Shown: positions 1 through 11,514 of the stretch, piece by piece
Numbering within the stretch: position 1 is the stretch's first letter
Layout of the letters: each line of letters opens with the position of its first letter
Assembly: GCA_958450325.1 (NCBI GenBank)
Contig: OY288254.1
Location: 35,969,577-36,033,576, forward strand
DNA: 64,000 bases
Reading direction: 5' to 3'
Source: Agrostemma githago
Taxonomy: Eukaryota > Streptophyta > Magnoliopsida > Caryophyllales > Caryophyllaceae
Program-made: the position numbers and the translations under genes
Notes under the pieces: model-generated
What the model was told of the DNA's origin: nothing
Database searches by the model: none
The model's input: only the letters and a program-made list of their open reading frames with translations

Positions 1-2811
1 AAGTGGCTTACGCTCCGGAATGGATATGTCAGTAGTAAATAAGGTGTGCACGATGTTGGTTACATCGACACCTTGCTCCTCCGTGAGCATCCTTCCTTCC
101 AAAGCGGCTTCCAAAGCATCAACAACAGCAGAGTCAACGGAAGCATCACCTGCACACGCTTCCAAACATATCAAAGCCTCTAAGGCGTCCCGTATAAGGG
201 ACGCCTCCATAGAATCATGAACCAAAACATCCACAATATCAATCATGCAACAAGAATCCGTTACCATCGGGTTCTTAAGTGTACTATCTAAGCAGAAAAC
301 AATGGTGTCTCCACCCACTTCCAAGGTCAATTTGCCGTTCTTGACATCAATCACCGCGCCGGCGGTGTGCAAAAATGGCCTTCCCAAAATTATGGGAATG
401 TGGGTGTCCTCGGCCATGTCAAGGACGATAAAATCAACTGGGATAAAAAAAATTCCAACTCTAACGGGCACGTCCTCTAAAACGCCCAAAGGACGTTTTA
501 TGGAACGATCCGCCATCTGCAAAGTGACACTAGTACACTTAAGAGGACCCGTATTAAGTTTTTCACAAACGGAATAAGTCATGACACTTACACTAGCACC
601 TAAGTCACATAATGCCTTATCAATCGATAAAGTGCCAATAGTGCAAGGAATCGAAAAACTACCGGGGTCCTTTAGCTTTGGTGGAGCCTTGTTCTGTAAA
701 AATGCACTACACTCTGCAGTAAGAGCGACGGTTTCTACCTCACCAATGCTTCTCTTCCGAGTCAAGATGTCCTTCATAAACTTTGCGTAAGACGGGACCT
801 GCAAAATGAGCTCGGTAAACGGGACCGTAACCTGCAAATTCTTCACAACCTCCATGAACTTGCCAAATTGGGTAGCTTCCTTCCGATTCTTCAATCGACC
901 CGGGAATGGTACTTGAATTGTTGGACTAGTCGGGGTGGGAACGGGAGTAGTGGGCGGTGGAACTTGATCTTCACTTGGAGTTTCCACAATAATGTCCTCA
1001 CTAACATCTTCCACTAGAACCTCCTCCTTCTCGGCCGGTGTATCATCTTTAGGCATCGACGGACCCTCATAGTGGGTGCCACTACGAAGAGTGATCGCAT
1101 TAGCCGTATCATGCTGTTGATCACCTTGAGAAGGGAGTTTACCTAGTTGACGCGTTGCTTGTGACGCGGCAAGGTGTCCCACTTGGTTCTCCAAATTCTT
1201 GATGGCATTATCCTTAGCTTGATCATTCTTTTGCATTTGTGCCATCATCGAGTCCTGAGTCTTGGCCATCATCTGCATCATACTACGAAGCTCAGCCATT
1301 TCATTATAACTCGAAGAAGAGGACGAATTACCTTGAGCTTGTGCCGAGGATTGGCCAAAATTCTGCTGACTAGTACCGAAATTCTGGTGAGAATTCCCGA
1401 AATTCTGATTAGTATTGCCAAAATTTTGTTGAAATTGACCCGAGTGAGGTCGCTGCTGAAAATTTCCCTGATTTTGGAAATTCTTCTGATTACCGAAAAC
1501 CTGCTGGTTTTGCTGGTTCTGAGAATTATGGAATTGCTGCTGGTTCTGAAAATTTCCTTGATTCTGGAAATTCTGCTGATTCAGGAGATGCTGCTTCGGT
1601 GGGGGTACATAAACCGGCGTAATAGGCGGGTTCAAGACATTAGTACTCCTGTAAGACAAAAGAGATGCATCATATCCTGGTTGGTTCATATATGGATAAC
1701 GTGGATGCATAGAATGGAACGCATTCACCTGTTCTATGGAGCCTAGGCAATCCTGAGCTTGATTGTCCGCGGCACCACAATGCATACATGCATACTCTTG
1801 CATGGCATGTACTTGATGCATGCCTCCTCCTCCTTGAGAATTTGACACTTCAAATGCATCAAATCTCTTGGCCAAGGCGGCTAATTGAACGGCCACGACA
1901 TTAGAGGACCCACTTTCACCGGAGTTTGATCGAGTATTACCACGCGGATTACCCCATCGGGAGTGGTGAGATGCCATCTCTTCTATTGTTTGCCAAGCCT
2001 TATCATCATCCACATTACATTGGAAACGCCCATTGCATGCTGAATCAAGTGTACTCCTGTAATCATCATACAACCCGTTATAAAATTGGTTACAAAGAAA
2101 CCAAACCTGAAAACCATGGTGCGGGCATTCCTTCACAAGCTTCTTGAACAGCTCCCACGCTTCATGAATATTCTCGTTCGGAGTTTGACGAAAATTGGTG
2201 ATTTGACTCCGGAGCATGTTCGTCTTTTGTGGAGGGTAGTAGTGCTTGTAGAAGGCAAGAGCGAGAGAATTCCTATCAGTGATCCCCTCGGTGACTTTAT
2301 CGAGATCGGTTATCCACTCCCAAGCGGAATCCCGTAGTGAGAACATGAAGAGCATCTCCATGACTTCTTCTTGAGTTACCCCGGCCGGGAGTGGAATCGT
2401 GGAGCAATAGTCGGTAAAAATCCTCATATGCTTGTGAGGATCCTCCCTAGGATCACCACCAAATTGATTCTTCTCCACCAAAGTGATAAAGGCGGGTCGA
2501 ATCTCAAATGTACCTTGAGTGGCAGTTGGTCGTTTAACCAACTTAGGAAGAGCAGTTTGCTCGGGCTCCGAATGACTAGAAAGCTTCGGCATTTTTATGA
2601 TCGGAGGAGGTGGTAAAATGGTCTCGGACTGAGATTGATGTTCCTCTTCAAAGGACTGATTCTCAGCTACAAATTCAGTATGAATAGCTTCCAAAGTCAC
2701 AAGATTGGGAGCTGCTGAAATCTCTCTCCAAAACTGTCGTCGCCTACGAAAGGTTTTCTCGGGTTCAGGATCGAACGGAGTAAGCTCTGATGGCCGGAAA
2801 GACCTGGGCAT
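1..2811 (-). CDS. Athila-like Ty3 retrotransposon gag-protease, open at the window edge
   Basis: The minus strand reads open from an ATG at 2811 to base 1, so pol presumably lies outside the window. Capsid-type gag sequence occupies about residues 90-330, for example MEMLFMFSLRDSAWEWITDL near residue 155 and NENIHEAWELFKKLVKE near 210. A degenerate zinc knuckle follows near residue 342 (CMHC...QDC, with Asn where His is usual), then a Gln/Asn-rich stretch at about 397-497. The aspartic protease has its active site as CDLGASVSVM near residue 733 and ILGRPFL near 807. This order is typical of Athila/Tat gag-PR. The start is the first ATG after the primer site and gives an uninterrupted frame. 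I found no stop in the segments I translated, which covered most of it, so the element may be recently active. Confidence 0.9.
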   Translation of the reverse strand, partial: MPRSFRPSELTPFDPEPEKTFRRRRQFWREISAAPNLVTLEAIHTEFVAENQSFEEEHQSQSETILPPPPIIKMPKLSSHSEPEQTALPKLVKRPTATQGTFEIRPAFITLVEKNQFGGDPREDPHKHMRIFTDYCSTIPLPAGVTQEEVMEMLFMFSLRDSAWEWITDLDKVTEGITDRNSLALAFYKHYYPPQKTNMLRSQITNFRQTPNENIHEAWELFKKLVKECPHHGFQVWFLCNQFYNGLYDDYRSTLDSACNGRFQCNVDDDKAWQTIEEMASHHSRWGNPRGNTRSNSGESGSSNVVAVQLAALAKRFDAFEVSNSQGGGGMHQVHAMQEYACMHCGAADNQAQDCLGSIEQVNAFHSMHPRYPYMNQPGYDASLLSYRSTNVLNPPITPVYVPPPKQHLLNQQNFQNQGNFQNQQQFHNSQNQQNQQVFGNQKNFQNQGNFQQRPHSGQFQQNFGNTNQNFGNSHQNFGTSQQNFGQSSAQAQGNSSSSSSYNEMAELRSMMQMMAKTQDSMMAQMQKNDQAKDNAIKNLENQVGHLAASQATRQLGKLPSQGDQQHDTANAITLRSGTHYEGPSMPKDDTPAEKEEVLVEDVSEDIIVETPSEDQVPPPTTPVPTPTSPTIQVPFPGRLKNRKEATQFGKFMEVVKNLQVTVPFTELILQVPSYAKFMKDILTRKRSIGEVETVALTAECSAFLQNKAPPKLKDPGSFSIPCTIGTLSIDKALCDLGASVSVMTYSVCEKLNTGPLKCTSVTLQMADRSIKRPLGVLEDVPVRVGIFFIPVDFIVLDMAEDTHIPIILGRPFLHTAGAVIDVKNGKLTLEVGGDTIVFCLDSTLKNPMVTDSCCMIDIVDVLVHDSMEASLIRDALEALICLEACAGDASVDSAVVDALEAALEGRMLTEEQGVDVTNIVHTLFTTDISIPERKPL

Positions 2812-2917
2812 AAGCAAAACTACAAGTAGGGAGTGAGATCAATCTCAAGGAATTTTAATTCCTTGAGACGAAAGAGAGCATAAAAGAAACAAGCTAAAAA
2901 AAACAAGAAAAACCGTT

Positions 2918-2935
2918 TCCCCGGCAACGGCGTCA
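2918..2935 (-). promoter_or_regulatory. Primer-binding site of the Athila-like element
   Basis: Read on the minus strand this is TGACGCCGTTGCCGGGGA, one base from TGGCGCCGTTGCCGGGGA, the tRNA-Asp-type primer site of many Athila/Tat elements. It sits 4 bases inside the LTR end at 2940. Confidence 0.85.
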
Positions 2936-2939
2936 AATT

Positions 2940-4270
2940 TGATGTGGGTTAAGTCGTCTCACCCAATCAAGATAAACCTAATGCTACTAACTAGAAGATA
3001 GCGGCAAGCAAGTTATCGAATCCACAGGGAAACAGTCAATTTTCGTCAATTAGCTATGGCGATTCTAAAATGCTCCAAACGGTTAATTGATTGAGAATAT
3101 ATAAAAAAAAAACTCCTAAAAACGATAATAAAAATCGAATCTAATAATGAGATGAGAACTAAGGTCACGGGTTCACGATAGATGTTCAATAATTATGCGA
3201 CCATAATAATAAACACATAAACATACTAGTCGGCTATAACACGTTCTCTCGAATCGTGTCAACCTAGGAAGGATCTAACGGGCTCTCGCAACTTATTAGA
3301 CTCCCTACCAAATCGCGCGTGATCTAATCCTAATTCGGCTTTCGCACAAGAACTAGAATTTCCCAAATAGATTAAAATGTTGTGGCCTTTAACAAATTAA
3401 TCGACAAACAAAACACGCGAAGGTGGTACTAGCATATTTATAAATTTAGTATCAAAGCGACATAATCGTATAATAATCCATCGATCCCCCTCGACCCTAG
3501 CGAGAAAATTAGCTACGCATGATGATTACGAAACAATAAATCGCATACATGGAATTCATGATAAAAAGGTGAAGCAAATAAATCTAATAACAAACGAACG
3601 AGAATCTAGCGAACCAAAGTAAACAACGAATTACAAATAAGGAAAAATTGCAACGAACTAAAATAATTTACGATGAAGATTGAAACGTAAACTGAAAATT
3701 GCATAAACGAGATTACCGAAATCGAATCCGAGCGAAAACCGACTGCTAGAATCTTAAGAGTCACGAGCTTCTAAAGTAAAATAAAACTAAGTATGAAAAG
3801 TGATAATAAGAAAATGATACAAGCCTCCTTAGTTATACAAAATTAGGCGAAAATAAGCTGCGTGTCGCGCCGGCCGGCAGGCCGCCTACCACATGCAGGG
3901 GCCGAGACACACCAAAAATTGAAGCTAAAAACGCCCTTGTGTCATGTCGGCCGGCCAGCAGGCCGCCTGCCACATGCAGGCTGGCGCGCACAACACTACT
4001 AAAACAAACATTGGGCCGCTTTCCTGGGCCCAACGAATCGACACTTCTCATTTCTTCTTCGCCTAAACGTCTCGAAGCACGGGTTTTGTCTCGGGATCGT
4101 TCTTCTAACCAGATATGAGTGTAAATGCACATAAAAACCTGAAATCGTGTAGAATCTACAAAAACACTCACTCAAAGCAAAATGTTAGAAGAAACGGCTC
4201 TAAAGAGCGCGTTCCGACCGGAAAAGACAACGGAATCGAGGGAATAAAGTTATATAAACACGGCACATCA
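2940..4270 (-). repeat. 5' LTR of the minus-strand Athila-like element (1331 bp)
   Basis: The LTR runs from TGATGTGCCG (minus strand, at 4270) to CCCACATCA (at 2940), so its ends are the perfect short inverted repeat TGATGTG/CACATCA. The primer site follows directly. The partner LTR and the far target duplication are outside the window; the near-side flank is GAAAC (4271-4275). Two GC-rich copies of a palindromic block lie at about 3866-3990, just upstream of a TATA-like TTTGTATAAC at 3841-3832 on the transcribed strand. Two short blocks (3279-3295 and 3016-3030) are identical to the other Athila-like LTR in this window. Confidence 0.85.
3866..3990. repeat. Duplicated GC-rich palindromic block inside the LTR
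   Basis: Two direct copies of GGCCGGC(C)(A)GCAGGCCGCCT-C-CACATGCAGG occur about 80 bp apart. Each contains overlapping palindromes (GGCCGGCC, GCAGGCCGCCTGC). The block is strikingly GC-rich against the AT-rich LTR. Confidence 0.7.
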
Positions 4271-5186
4271 GAAACCATTGAAACTTGACTATGCTACTTT
4301 ACAAGGTTTGATGTTTTTCTTACATTCATTAAATCCTCAGACACTTTACACTCTGATTTAGGTATATCCCATTGAATACATCATTTTGAGTGAAGCATAT
4401 GAGATTATTTCATGAAACAGTGGAGTCTTACGTTTCGATACATACTAATTAATTGAGTATGAAGAGCATAGGACTCGGTCATGAATACTGATTACTGGAA
4501 TGCTATCACTCATTTCATTGTAAGATTAGTCAAATGTGAGTTTTAGTTAGTATTTCCCATCCTTCGGTGTGTTTGGTTAGAGGGAGGGGAAGGAAAGAGA
4601 ATAGGAAAGGGAAACAAGGGGTAATGAATGAGATTACCTTTCCTATAGTAAATTGTTTGGTTTATTATATGTAAGGAAATGAAATGAATAAGACCCACCT
4701 TCTGCCAACCACCACTGAAATGAATGAGTAAATTAGCAGGAATAATACTGTTTAGCCAACCGTCACCCGAAACGAAACCACGAGTTTAATCCGTAACTTG
4801 AAATGACCTAACCTAACTCATCGCGATCTGAATGACCTATTAAGAACCTCACCCGATTGATCCGTTTGACAGGTTTATTTATGAGTGTCAAGACTTATTC
4901 TTTCCTCTTAAGTCTTCATTTTACTTCGTCTATCCCAACAACATAATCTTGTTATAGTTTGACTTATTAGTTTTATTTCTCGTTGTGTTCTGGTAGGAGT
5001 CACTCACTTCAGTTCAAGTGTTGAAATGATCAAATCTATGATTCAGATACATCAAACTGATTCAAAGAGATCAATGCATATATAAAAACATAGATCACTT
5101 AAAATAAGTGAGAATTTACTTATGTACTCTTACAAGTAACAGTTGTCAATTGAATGTGTCTTTATGCAATAAAGGAATAATCATAC
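4271..5186. other. Gene-free stretch, possible intron of the HPR-like gene
   Basis: No coding exon is recognisable on either strand. I looked on the minus strand for the nucleotide-binding exon that should follow the exon at 5187-5669 (a GxGxxG-type motif) and did not see one. A GTGTTTGGTT-type stretch at 4568-4700 is purine-rich and may be an old transposon remnant. The stretch may be intron 1, with later exons displaced beyond the Athila-like insertion. Confidence 0.45.
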
Positions 5187-5669
5187 CCTAGTAGCGAGGC
5201 TGAATTCTTGATTGTCCCATGACCCATTTTTAACGAAGCGATCACATTGAGGAATCCTCCCAAGTACAGCCAAGATGAGCCCCATTGCAACATCAGCAAC
5301 ATCATTAGTTAGAACATCAGGAGAATTAGTCACCTTAATCCCCTTTTCCGTACACTTGTTCAAGTCAATAATCTTTTCAAGCCCAACACTGTAAGTGGAG
5401 ACTATCTCCAAGTTGGGCAGCGCCTCGATGAGGCCAGCGTCTGCAGCCGCTACCAGGTCCGAGTCTGCAGCCACGTAAGCCGTGCTGACCACGGCCTGTA
5501 TGTTGGACCCGTTCTGTGACAGGAATTGGGTTTGGTCTTGGTACGTCCAAAACCGATGAAGGTTGTATGTTTCCGAGAGTTGTTGCTCTAAGTATGTGCT
5601 CATTGGACATGTCATTAACACAATAACACTCAAATTTTTGCCATTTTTAACCGTAAAATTATGCAACAA
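5187..5669 (-). CDS. First exon of a D-isomer-specific 2-hydroxyacid dehydrogenase (HPR/HPPR-like), partial
   Basis: About 161 codons from ATG at 5669 match the N-terminal substrate-binding domain of plant hydroxyphenylpyruvate/hydroxypyruvate reductase-like proteins. These NAD(P)H enzymes reduce 2-oxoacids in photorespiration or tyrosine-derived pathways. Recognisable pieces are VLMTCPMSTYLEQQL, LPNLEIVSTYSVGLEKIDL-like (here EKIIDL), KGIKVTNSPDVLTNDVADVA and MGLILAVLGRIPQCDRFV. The frame ends at a good donor (AGG|GTATGA at 5187/5186), where these genes usually carry their only intron. The NAD-binding GLGxIG exon is absent from the next 900 bp, after which the Athila-like LTR begins. It is either a real gene with a retrotransposon in or beyond intron 1, or an exon fragment. 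A second possible start is the Met of MTCPMS. Confidence 0.7.
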
Positions 5670-6860
5670 TTTCGGGTTTTTTTGGTTGGTGAATTTGAAT
5701 TCGATATTATTGTGTGTTTTGAAATGGATTTTATACCATAATTTTTATAAGAAATTTTGAGGCGCTAGTTGAACATAAAAAAAGTGATAATTTTTTTGCT
5801 TTCAAAACGAAAAAGTTCAGTTGACATTAAAATACAATGCCTAAGCTAATATTTCTATGCTGGCGAGAACTTGTCGTTTCATGGAACTGGTCTAGCTTTC
5901 TCCTTCAATTTTGCAGCTGTTTCCGAGCTGATCCATTGCTCAGCAGCCGGAAGTTCTGAGGATGCTCTGTTCAGTTACCCTTAATCCAAGTCATTGTTCC
6001 TCAAGTGATGAATATAAGGCCTTTGCTTAACGACTGTTCCAAGGTACTCTTATTTTTTGTTTTTTACTTTCAACATTTTTGTAAATAGTTTTAATTTGTT
6101 GATTTTGAGATGATTTCTTTTTCTTTAAGACAGTGCCTTCTTGTAGATCTATGATATATTTTGTTAGTTCACATACCTAAACTTGGTATATGTTTTTGAA
6201 GATGCATTTATGCATTTGTGGCGGTGGTAAACTGCAAAATGCATATATACACGCCCTTATTTATTGGTGTATGGCTAGAGATTTTATTGATATGCATGTA
6301 TTTTATCAATTAACTTCCGTTCTTTTCCCTTTTTTTTCGTGTTTTCCGACATGACGAGGAAGATGAGAAAGCCATTGGTCGTTTGTTTGCTGATATGGGT
6401 GATTCATATGTTAGATTGATTGCAACCGGTAAGAATGGAATCTTTCTTTGCTTTTTCCGGCCAATGCATGCCTTTTTGTTGTAATCTTTAGCCAAATAAT
6501 TAGTTCATTTATATTGTTGATTTTGTAGCATTTCAAGGAGATTATGCCATATTCTCAGGAAAATATTGCCGAGATTCGTGGATTATAGGCGGACTATTTT
6601 TTGATAATTGGCAGTATATATGATGTATCCGATAAAGTTATACGGACAAGGTGTTATTATTTGGATTATTGTTTTTATGTACCTTTTGGATGTAACTAGA
6701 TAATGTTTGTACCTTTTGGATATTGTATTATATATTATATAAAAATTAAACTTCTTGTTCAAATTCATGTGTACTCATTTATTATGTTTCGTTAATATAT
6801 AGTTCAAATACGTGTATTATATAGTTCAAATACGTGTATTAGGTTCATATATACGTGCAA
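5670..6860. other. Unassigned sequence with a possible CACTA-derived coding tail
   Basis: On the plus strand a short frame at about 6348-6430 reads HDEEDEKAIGRLFADMGDSY. After an intron-like stretch ending TTTTGTAG, another reads HFKEIMPYSQENIAEIRGL followed by a stop at 6527-6587. The PYSQE(D/N)I.E.R ending resembles the C-terminus of CACTA-associated peptidase ORFs and precedes a CACTA terminus, so it may be that element's last exon. This is a weak, unverified match. The rest shows nothing recognisable. Confidence 0.3.
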
Positions 6861-7096
6861 TAGACAACTGTTGTGTCTACTGAAAGAATATACATCTAAT
6901 ATTTTAAAGGTCAGTTGTCTATACACGAAATAGACAACTGTTATTTAAGAAAACAGTTGTCTGTTAATGAATAGACAACTATTGTAAAACAGATGTCTAT
7001 GCTTAGACTAATATACAACTCCAAACTTCTCAACTGTTGTAAGTCAGTTGTCTATTCCAAAAAAAACAGTTGTCTATTTGATGTTTTGTAGTAGTG
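6860..7096. mobile_element. CACTA transposon terminus with subterminal repeats
   Basis: The segment ends TTTTGTAGTAGTG at 7084-7096, the reverse complement of CACTACTACAAAA, a standard plant CACTA terminus. Immediately inside are repeated ACAGTTGTCTAT motifs in both orientations (about 6863-7080), as expected of En/Spm-type subterminal transposase-binding repeats. The opposite terminus was not found between 4271 and this point, so the element is truncated or rearranged. It abuts the long LTR fragment that starts at 7097. Confidence 0.65.
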
Positions 7097-9639
7097 TTTT
7101 CTCATGGTATCTTTCTGCCATGATTTTCGTGTTTGGAAGGATTTGTGGACGATCCCGAGGCCGACGAGTATATAATCGATTCAGACTTGGAGTAGAGGTA
7201 ACGTCGATGTTACTCGGTATTTCATGATTTTAATTGTGTATTTGCATGTATATATTTTTATGTTTTATTTTGACAATATATGTATGTCACCAAATCTGGA
7301 AAATTTTTAAAAGTTGAAAATTTGCATGTTTCGATATTTTTATCGCTTTTTCGAGATTAACGATTAAATTGTTATATTAATTTGTAAAATCATAATATAC
7401 GGCCTAAACATGTAATATATGTTTATATTCTGTAAAATTGATATTTTTGATGATTTATAATAATTTAAGATTTTTCTGATATTTTAAATATCGATTATTG
7501 AATTATTACCGTTTACGGACAAAAACGATAAAAAGCGATTTTTAGTTCTAGTACCTAAATATTTTATTTTAATCTGATTTTTGGCGTGGTGAAACTTTCT
7601 GGTGAAATAGAATTTTCTGTTTTGTTTCATGATTTTTCGGAATTGTTAAGTGGATGAATTAATTAATCACTTTAAATCATCGTTCATCGTTAAAACCGTG
7701 TTTATTGTTTAAATTCTCGAATTCTGGTCTTTGGTTTAAATATGGAAAAAAAATGTGTTTCTGATGATTTCATATTACAATGTATTTTTTATGATTTTTA
7801 GTGCCTTAATAAAATGTTAGGAACGATAAGTTTATTAATGAAATCGTTAATTGTGAAAACGGGTTTAAATGACGGTTTTGTTGGAATTTGTTGAATCTGG
7901 AATTTTGGAAAAATCTGAAAAATTTATATTCTGGAAAATCATGATTTTTAGGTTTAATAATAATTTTTGGATATTAATATTTAAATCGTTTGGTAATTAC
8001 TATTTTTATTAATCGTTATTGTCGAGATTAGACGATTAACGAGAAAACGCTTTAAAAACCGAGTTTTAGGATTCTGGAAAATTTCATTTTTGGACAGAAT
8101 GTCCATAATTATGTTTTAACTATTTTACGTAATTTTTGTACTATTTATTAAAGTCTTTAATTAATAATTATTGATTTTTGGACAAATTGTGCTTTATCGT
8201 TAAAATTCTTCGTCTTACCTAAAAGAATTATTTTTCCAGCAATTTTGAAAGCATTTAAATCTGAAATTTAAGAGTTAAATCATCCCTTAACATATTCTAA
8301 ATATATTCAATGGTTTAATTAAATAAAAGACGTTAAAAGATTTTATTTCACATTTGCCGTAAAATCCTATTTATAATCGTATTGTCGAAACTAATAATAA
8401 TTAGGGAATTTTAGTTTTGTAGATTTTGGAAACACCCTAATTAGTAGTATTTAAAATGTTTAAGACATTTCTAAATCATTTTATAAACACTTGTATGACG
8501 TTTCAATAATTTCACTAACGCAAAAGTTCTCGTTTTAAGAATTAATATCGTTAAGGCCGAAAGTACTAGTTTTATAAATCTATATCGTTTACTAATATTT
8601 TGCTATTTTCATATGATGCTATTTTTAGTAAGCTTCTAAAAATAGAAGTTTCCTAAAATAGAAAGTTTCCTCTTTTGGAAAGTGGTTCTTTTTCCTTTTG
8701 TTCTCTTATGGTTTATATTATTGAATACATCTTTTAATTGTCGATAATGGCTTGTTTTGGAGTTATGGAATAAGAAAAAGTGTGGGTTTAGAGTAATATA
8801 GTCTGGCCTGTACATTTTGTCATCAACTATAAAGCTGGTGTGTCTATGTTGAGACACATTGGTCGTTGAACTGAGCATGGTTTGTGTTCAGGAGAGTGTA
8901 TGTTTACCTTAAACTTAGATATCGCATCGTGTAAGTCGCGTCGGGTTGAACTGGATATGGTTTGTATCCAGGAGGGGTGTGCACTACTTAAGCTAGGACC
9001 TCGCTGCACGCAGTCCTGTTATAGTTGAGTTGCCTAGTTAGAGATCAAAGTCTGATTTGTTTTGACTAACTTCTCGAAACTAGATTTTAGTATTGTCCTA
9101 GTGAAAGTCTAGATTCTACATTAATCCTATCCATAACGCCATTTTGATTATTATATTTATTATCGATATAAATTGGTTTGCAGGTTGGCAAATATTTTTA
9201 TGTTTCTTCGGTAACCCATTTTAATATTTTGGTTTTGTGCCGAAAACTTATTTTAATATGATGTTTTACTGTTTTCCATTTTTATTATTTTTCTATAGTA
9301 GTAAGTACAGTTTTAAAATCCTGTTATACGGCTGGGAGAACGTTGACGTTGCTCCCCACTGATTGTGGCTGTTATGTTTTAACATGGCAGGTATACGTGT
9401 TTGTTTCCGGTGGGTGTGGGCTAACGAGCAGTCTTGGATCCTGCTTGATCTTTTTAATAATTATGTCTTACGGATTGTTTAACCTTTTTATGGATTGTTT
9501 TAAATTTTAGCCATTTTTATGTATGGCATACGTTTGACTTTACCAATTTAATTTACTAAGACATAGTTACAGTGTGTTTTAATCCTGACTCTACAGTGTT
9601 TCCGCCACTGTATCGCGTTAGAATTTCTAGGGGATTACA
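7097..9639 (+). repeat. Truncated long LTR (same family as 23330-27068)
   Basis: This copy is collinear with the LTR at 23330-27068 from about 24245 onward. Shared landmarks include AACGTCGATGTTACTCGGTAT, AACGTTGACGTTGCTCCCCA and CACTGTATcGCGTTAGA, ending GGGGATTACA. It lacks the 5' ~900 bp, replaced by the CACTA end. Its 3' end sits inside the copy A ULP1 gene; GTGTG at 9640-9644 is the likely right half of its target duplication. It lacks the Stowaway insertion found in the other copy and so shows the empty site. Confidence 0.8.
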
Positions 9640-9879
9640 GTGTGTCTGGTGATCGAGGATATCAACGGTTCTCTCTCTAAAGTTGATGGAGACGCACGCG
9701 TAGTGCCCCCTAGTATGTACCGGGACAAACAATAGTTCGGCGTTCAAGTCGAATGTTCCATTGAAGTCTCGTACGAATCTGTCCCACGCTGCGTACACAC
9801 CGTCATAGTTTTTGTCCGCGGGGGTACTTGAGTCGGGTCGTTCTAGTATACGGGCTAGTGAGTCCTAACGGGGGGTGAA

Positions 9880-10135
9880 TATTAGTTGCTATAAGTGACA
9901 GGGTACGTTGTCAGGACTATATCATGTGTGTGGCTGCACACCACAAAGTGTGTGATTGTACAACCTAAGCTATGTTACTTTGTAGCGTACAGCCTGTGAC
10001 TATACACGATAAAGTGTGTGATTGTACATTCTAAGCTGTCTGACTGTGCAACTTACAACATGTGACTTTACACCTTAAAGTGTGCGACTGTGCAAAGTGA
10101 AGTCTGTGATTATCCAGCCTTACTATTACCCAGGC
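9880..10135. repeat. 22-bp degenerate repeat array (copy A)
   Basis: Successive TGTG(A/G)CT(A/G)TACA and TGTGATTGTACA units separated by about 8-10 variable bases, in an inter-exon position of the copy A gene. Confidence 0.75.
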
Positions 10136-11514
10136 TTTACATCTTTCAGTTAATGTGTATGAAGTCATTTGTACTATTTAATGTAATAGGTAGGGGGAGT
10201 GGGGCATACCATGTGCCGAATTCCGAACCACGCCATCGTTACTCTAGTTAGGGAGGATAACCCACCCCGCCGTTTGTCGTCTGCTTCCAACCAGTTCATC
10301 AGGTGCGACCAACACTCCATCACTGCTTCGCTCATGCTACCTCCGGATAGGAGCGTTCGAATGTCACGCCTCTTCAGATGCGCATGAGCGTTGTAGGACC
10401 CTAATTGTTCACTATGGCATTTGTTGGTTAGAATGTGTAATATGCAACACGAACCAGTAATCAAAAACGGTTACGTACCTTTCTTCGTACCCATTATCAT
10501 CAAGAAAGCAGTAGTCGGTGACGTGCTTACGCAGGCGAAGTATCCTACTCGTCAGCGGCCGGTTCATGCGAAACAAGCTCGACATGAAGATGGCGTCGGG
10601 GTCCGGTTCCCCTTGGATTAAAGAGCAACCCAACCCATCCCCACCGCCCCGTGATCGAGACTTAATTGTTGACTGACTTTCTTCTAGGACTGATTGGGGT
10701 TTGCGTTCAGGCGTTTTTGGTGTTCCGCTCGGACGCTTCCGCTTCTGGCAGGTTGCCTTCACATGAGTTTTTCATTCGCATGGGCGGACAACAGCGATTC
10801 CTTGTACTTTCCGAATGCTGCGACTTTCTTCAAAACAGCATCCCTCACCGTGTTCACGTCGCTCATAATAAGGGTCGCCGCGATCTCCGCCCTGCACATA
10901 TTCATGGTTGCCATTATTGTCCCCAAAGAGCAGTTGAATGGGGACCCGGCGTACAGAATCATGTGCATCATCAAGTACACTCCACAGTCATTGGCGGAGT
11001 AGCCCACCCCCTGCCAAGATAAGGGAACGTTCACTATCCTAAATTCACGGACCCTCTCACCCTTCCTCAACCCACGTTGTACCATGTACTCCCCCATTTT
11101 ATCCGCCTACAAAACAAGTTGAACAAGGATCAGTTGTTGAACACACTTGCAGTCACAAAATTGATTTAATAGTCACACATGTCACGTAAAAGGGTCTGAC
11201 CGCTATTCGAGCAATGCAACAGTAAGGCAACGTAGCAAAATCCTCATCGTACAACCTGTTGTCGAGGTACTCTACTTGCTCTAATTTGAAGTTTATGCGG
11301 GCGGAACTGTAGTGGCCCTCGTCACCCGATAAAATTGGGACGAACATTATGTGCATAATAATACCATGTCTGAGTCCAAATCAAAGTTAGAGAAGCTGTT
11401 TTACCTCCACTGGTCCCACACATAAAATATTTGTTTGTCCAGATTTATGCCCTTGCCTTTTTTCGTCCACAATTCCAGTATTGGCTCCTTCTCACATGCA
11501 CCAATGTTAATACA

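Noticed and set aside
1174..1746. 190-codon plus-strand ORF rich in Leu/Ile
   Set aside because: It is the antisense shadow of the Gln/Asn-rich part of the minus-strand gag-protease frame.
4271..5186. Second exon of the HPR-like gene
   Set aside because: Searched on the minus strand for GxGxxG and the catalytic Arg/Glu/His motifs and saw none.
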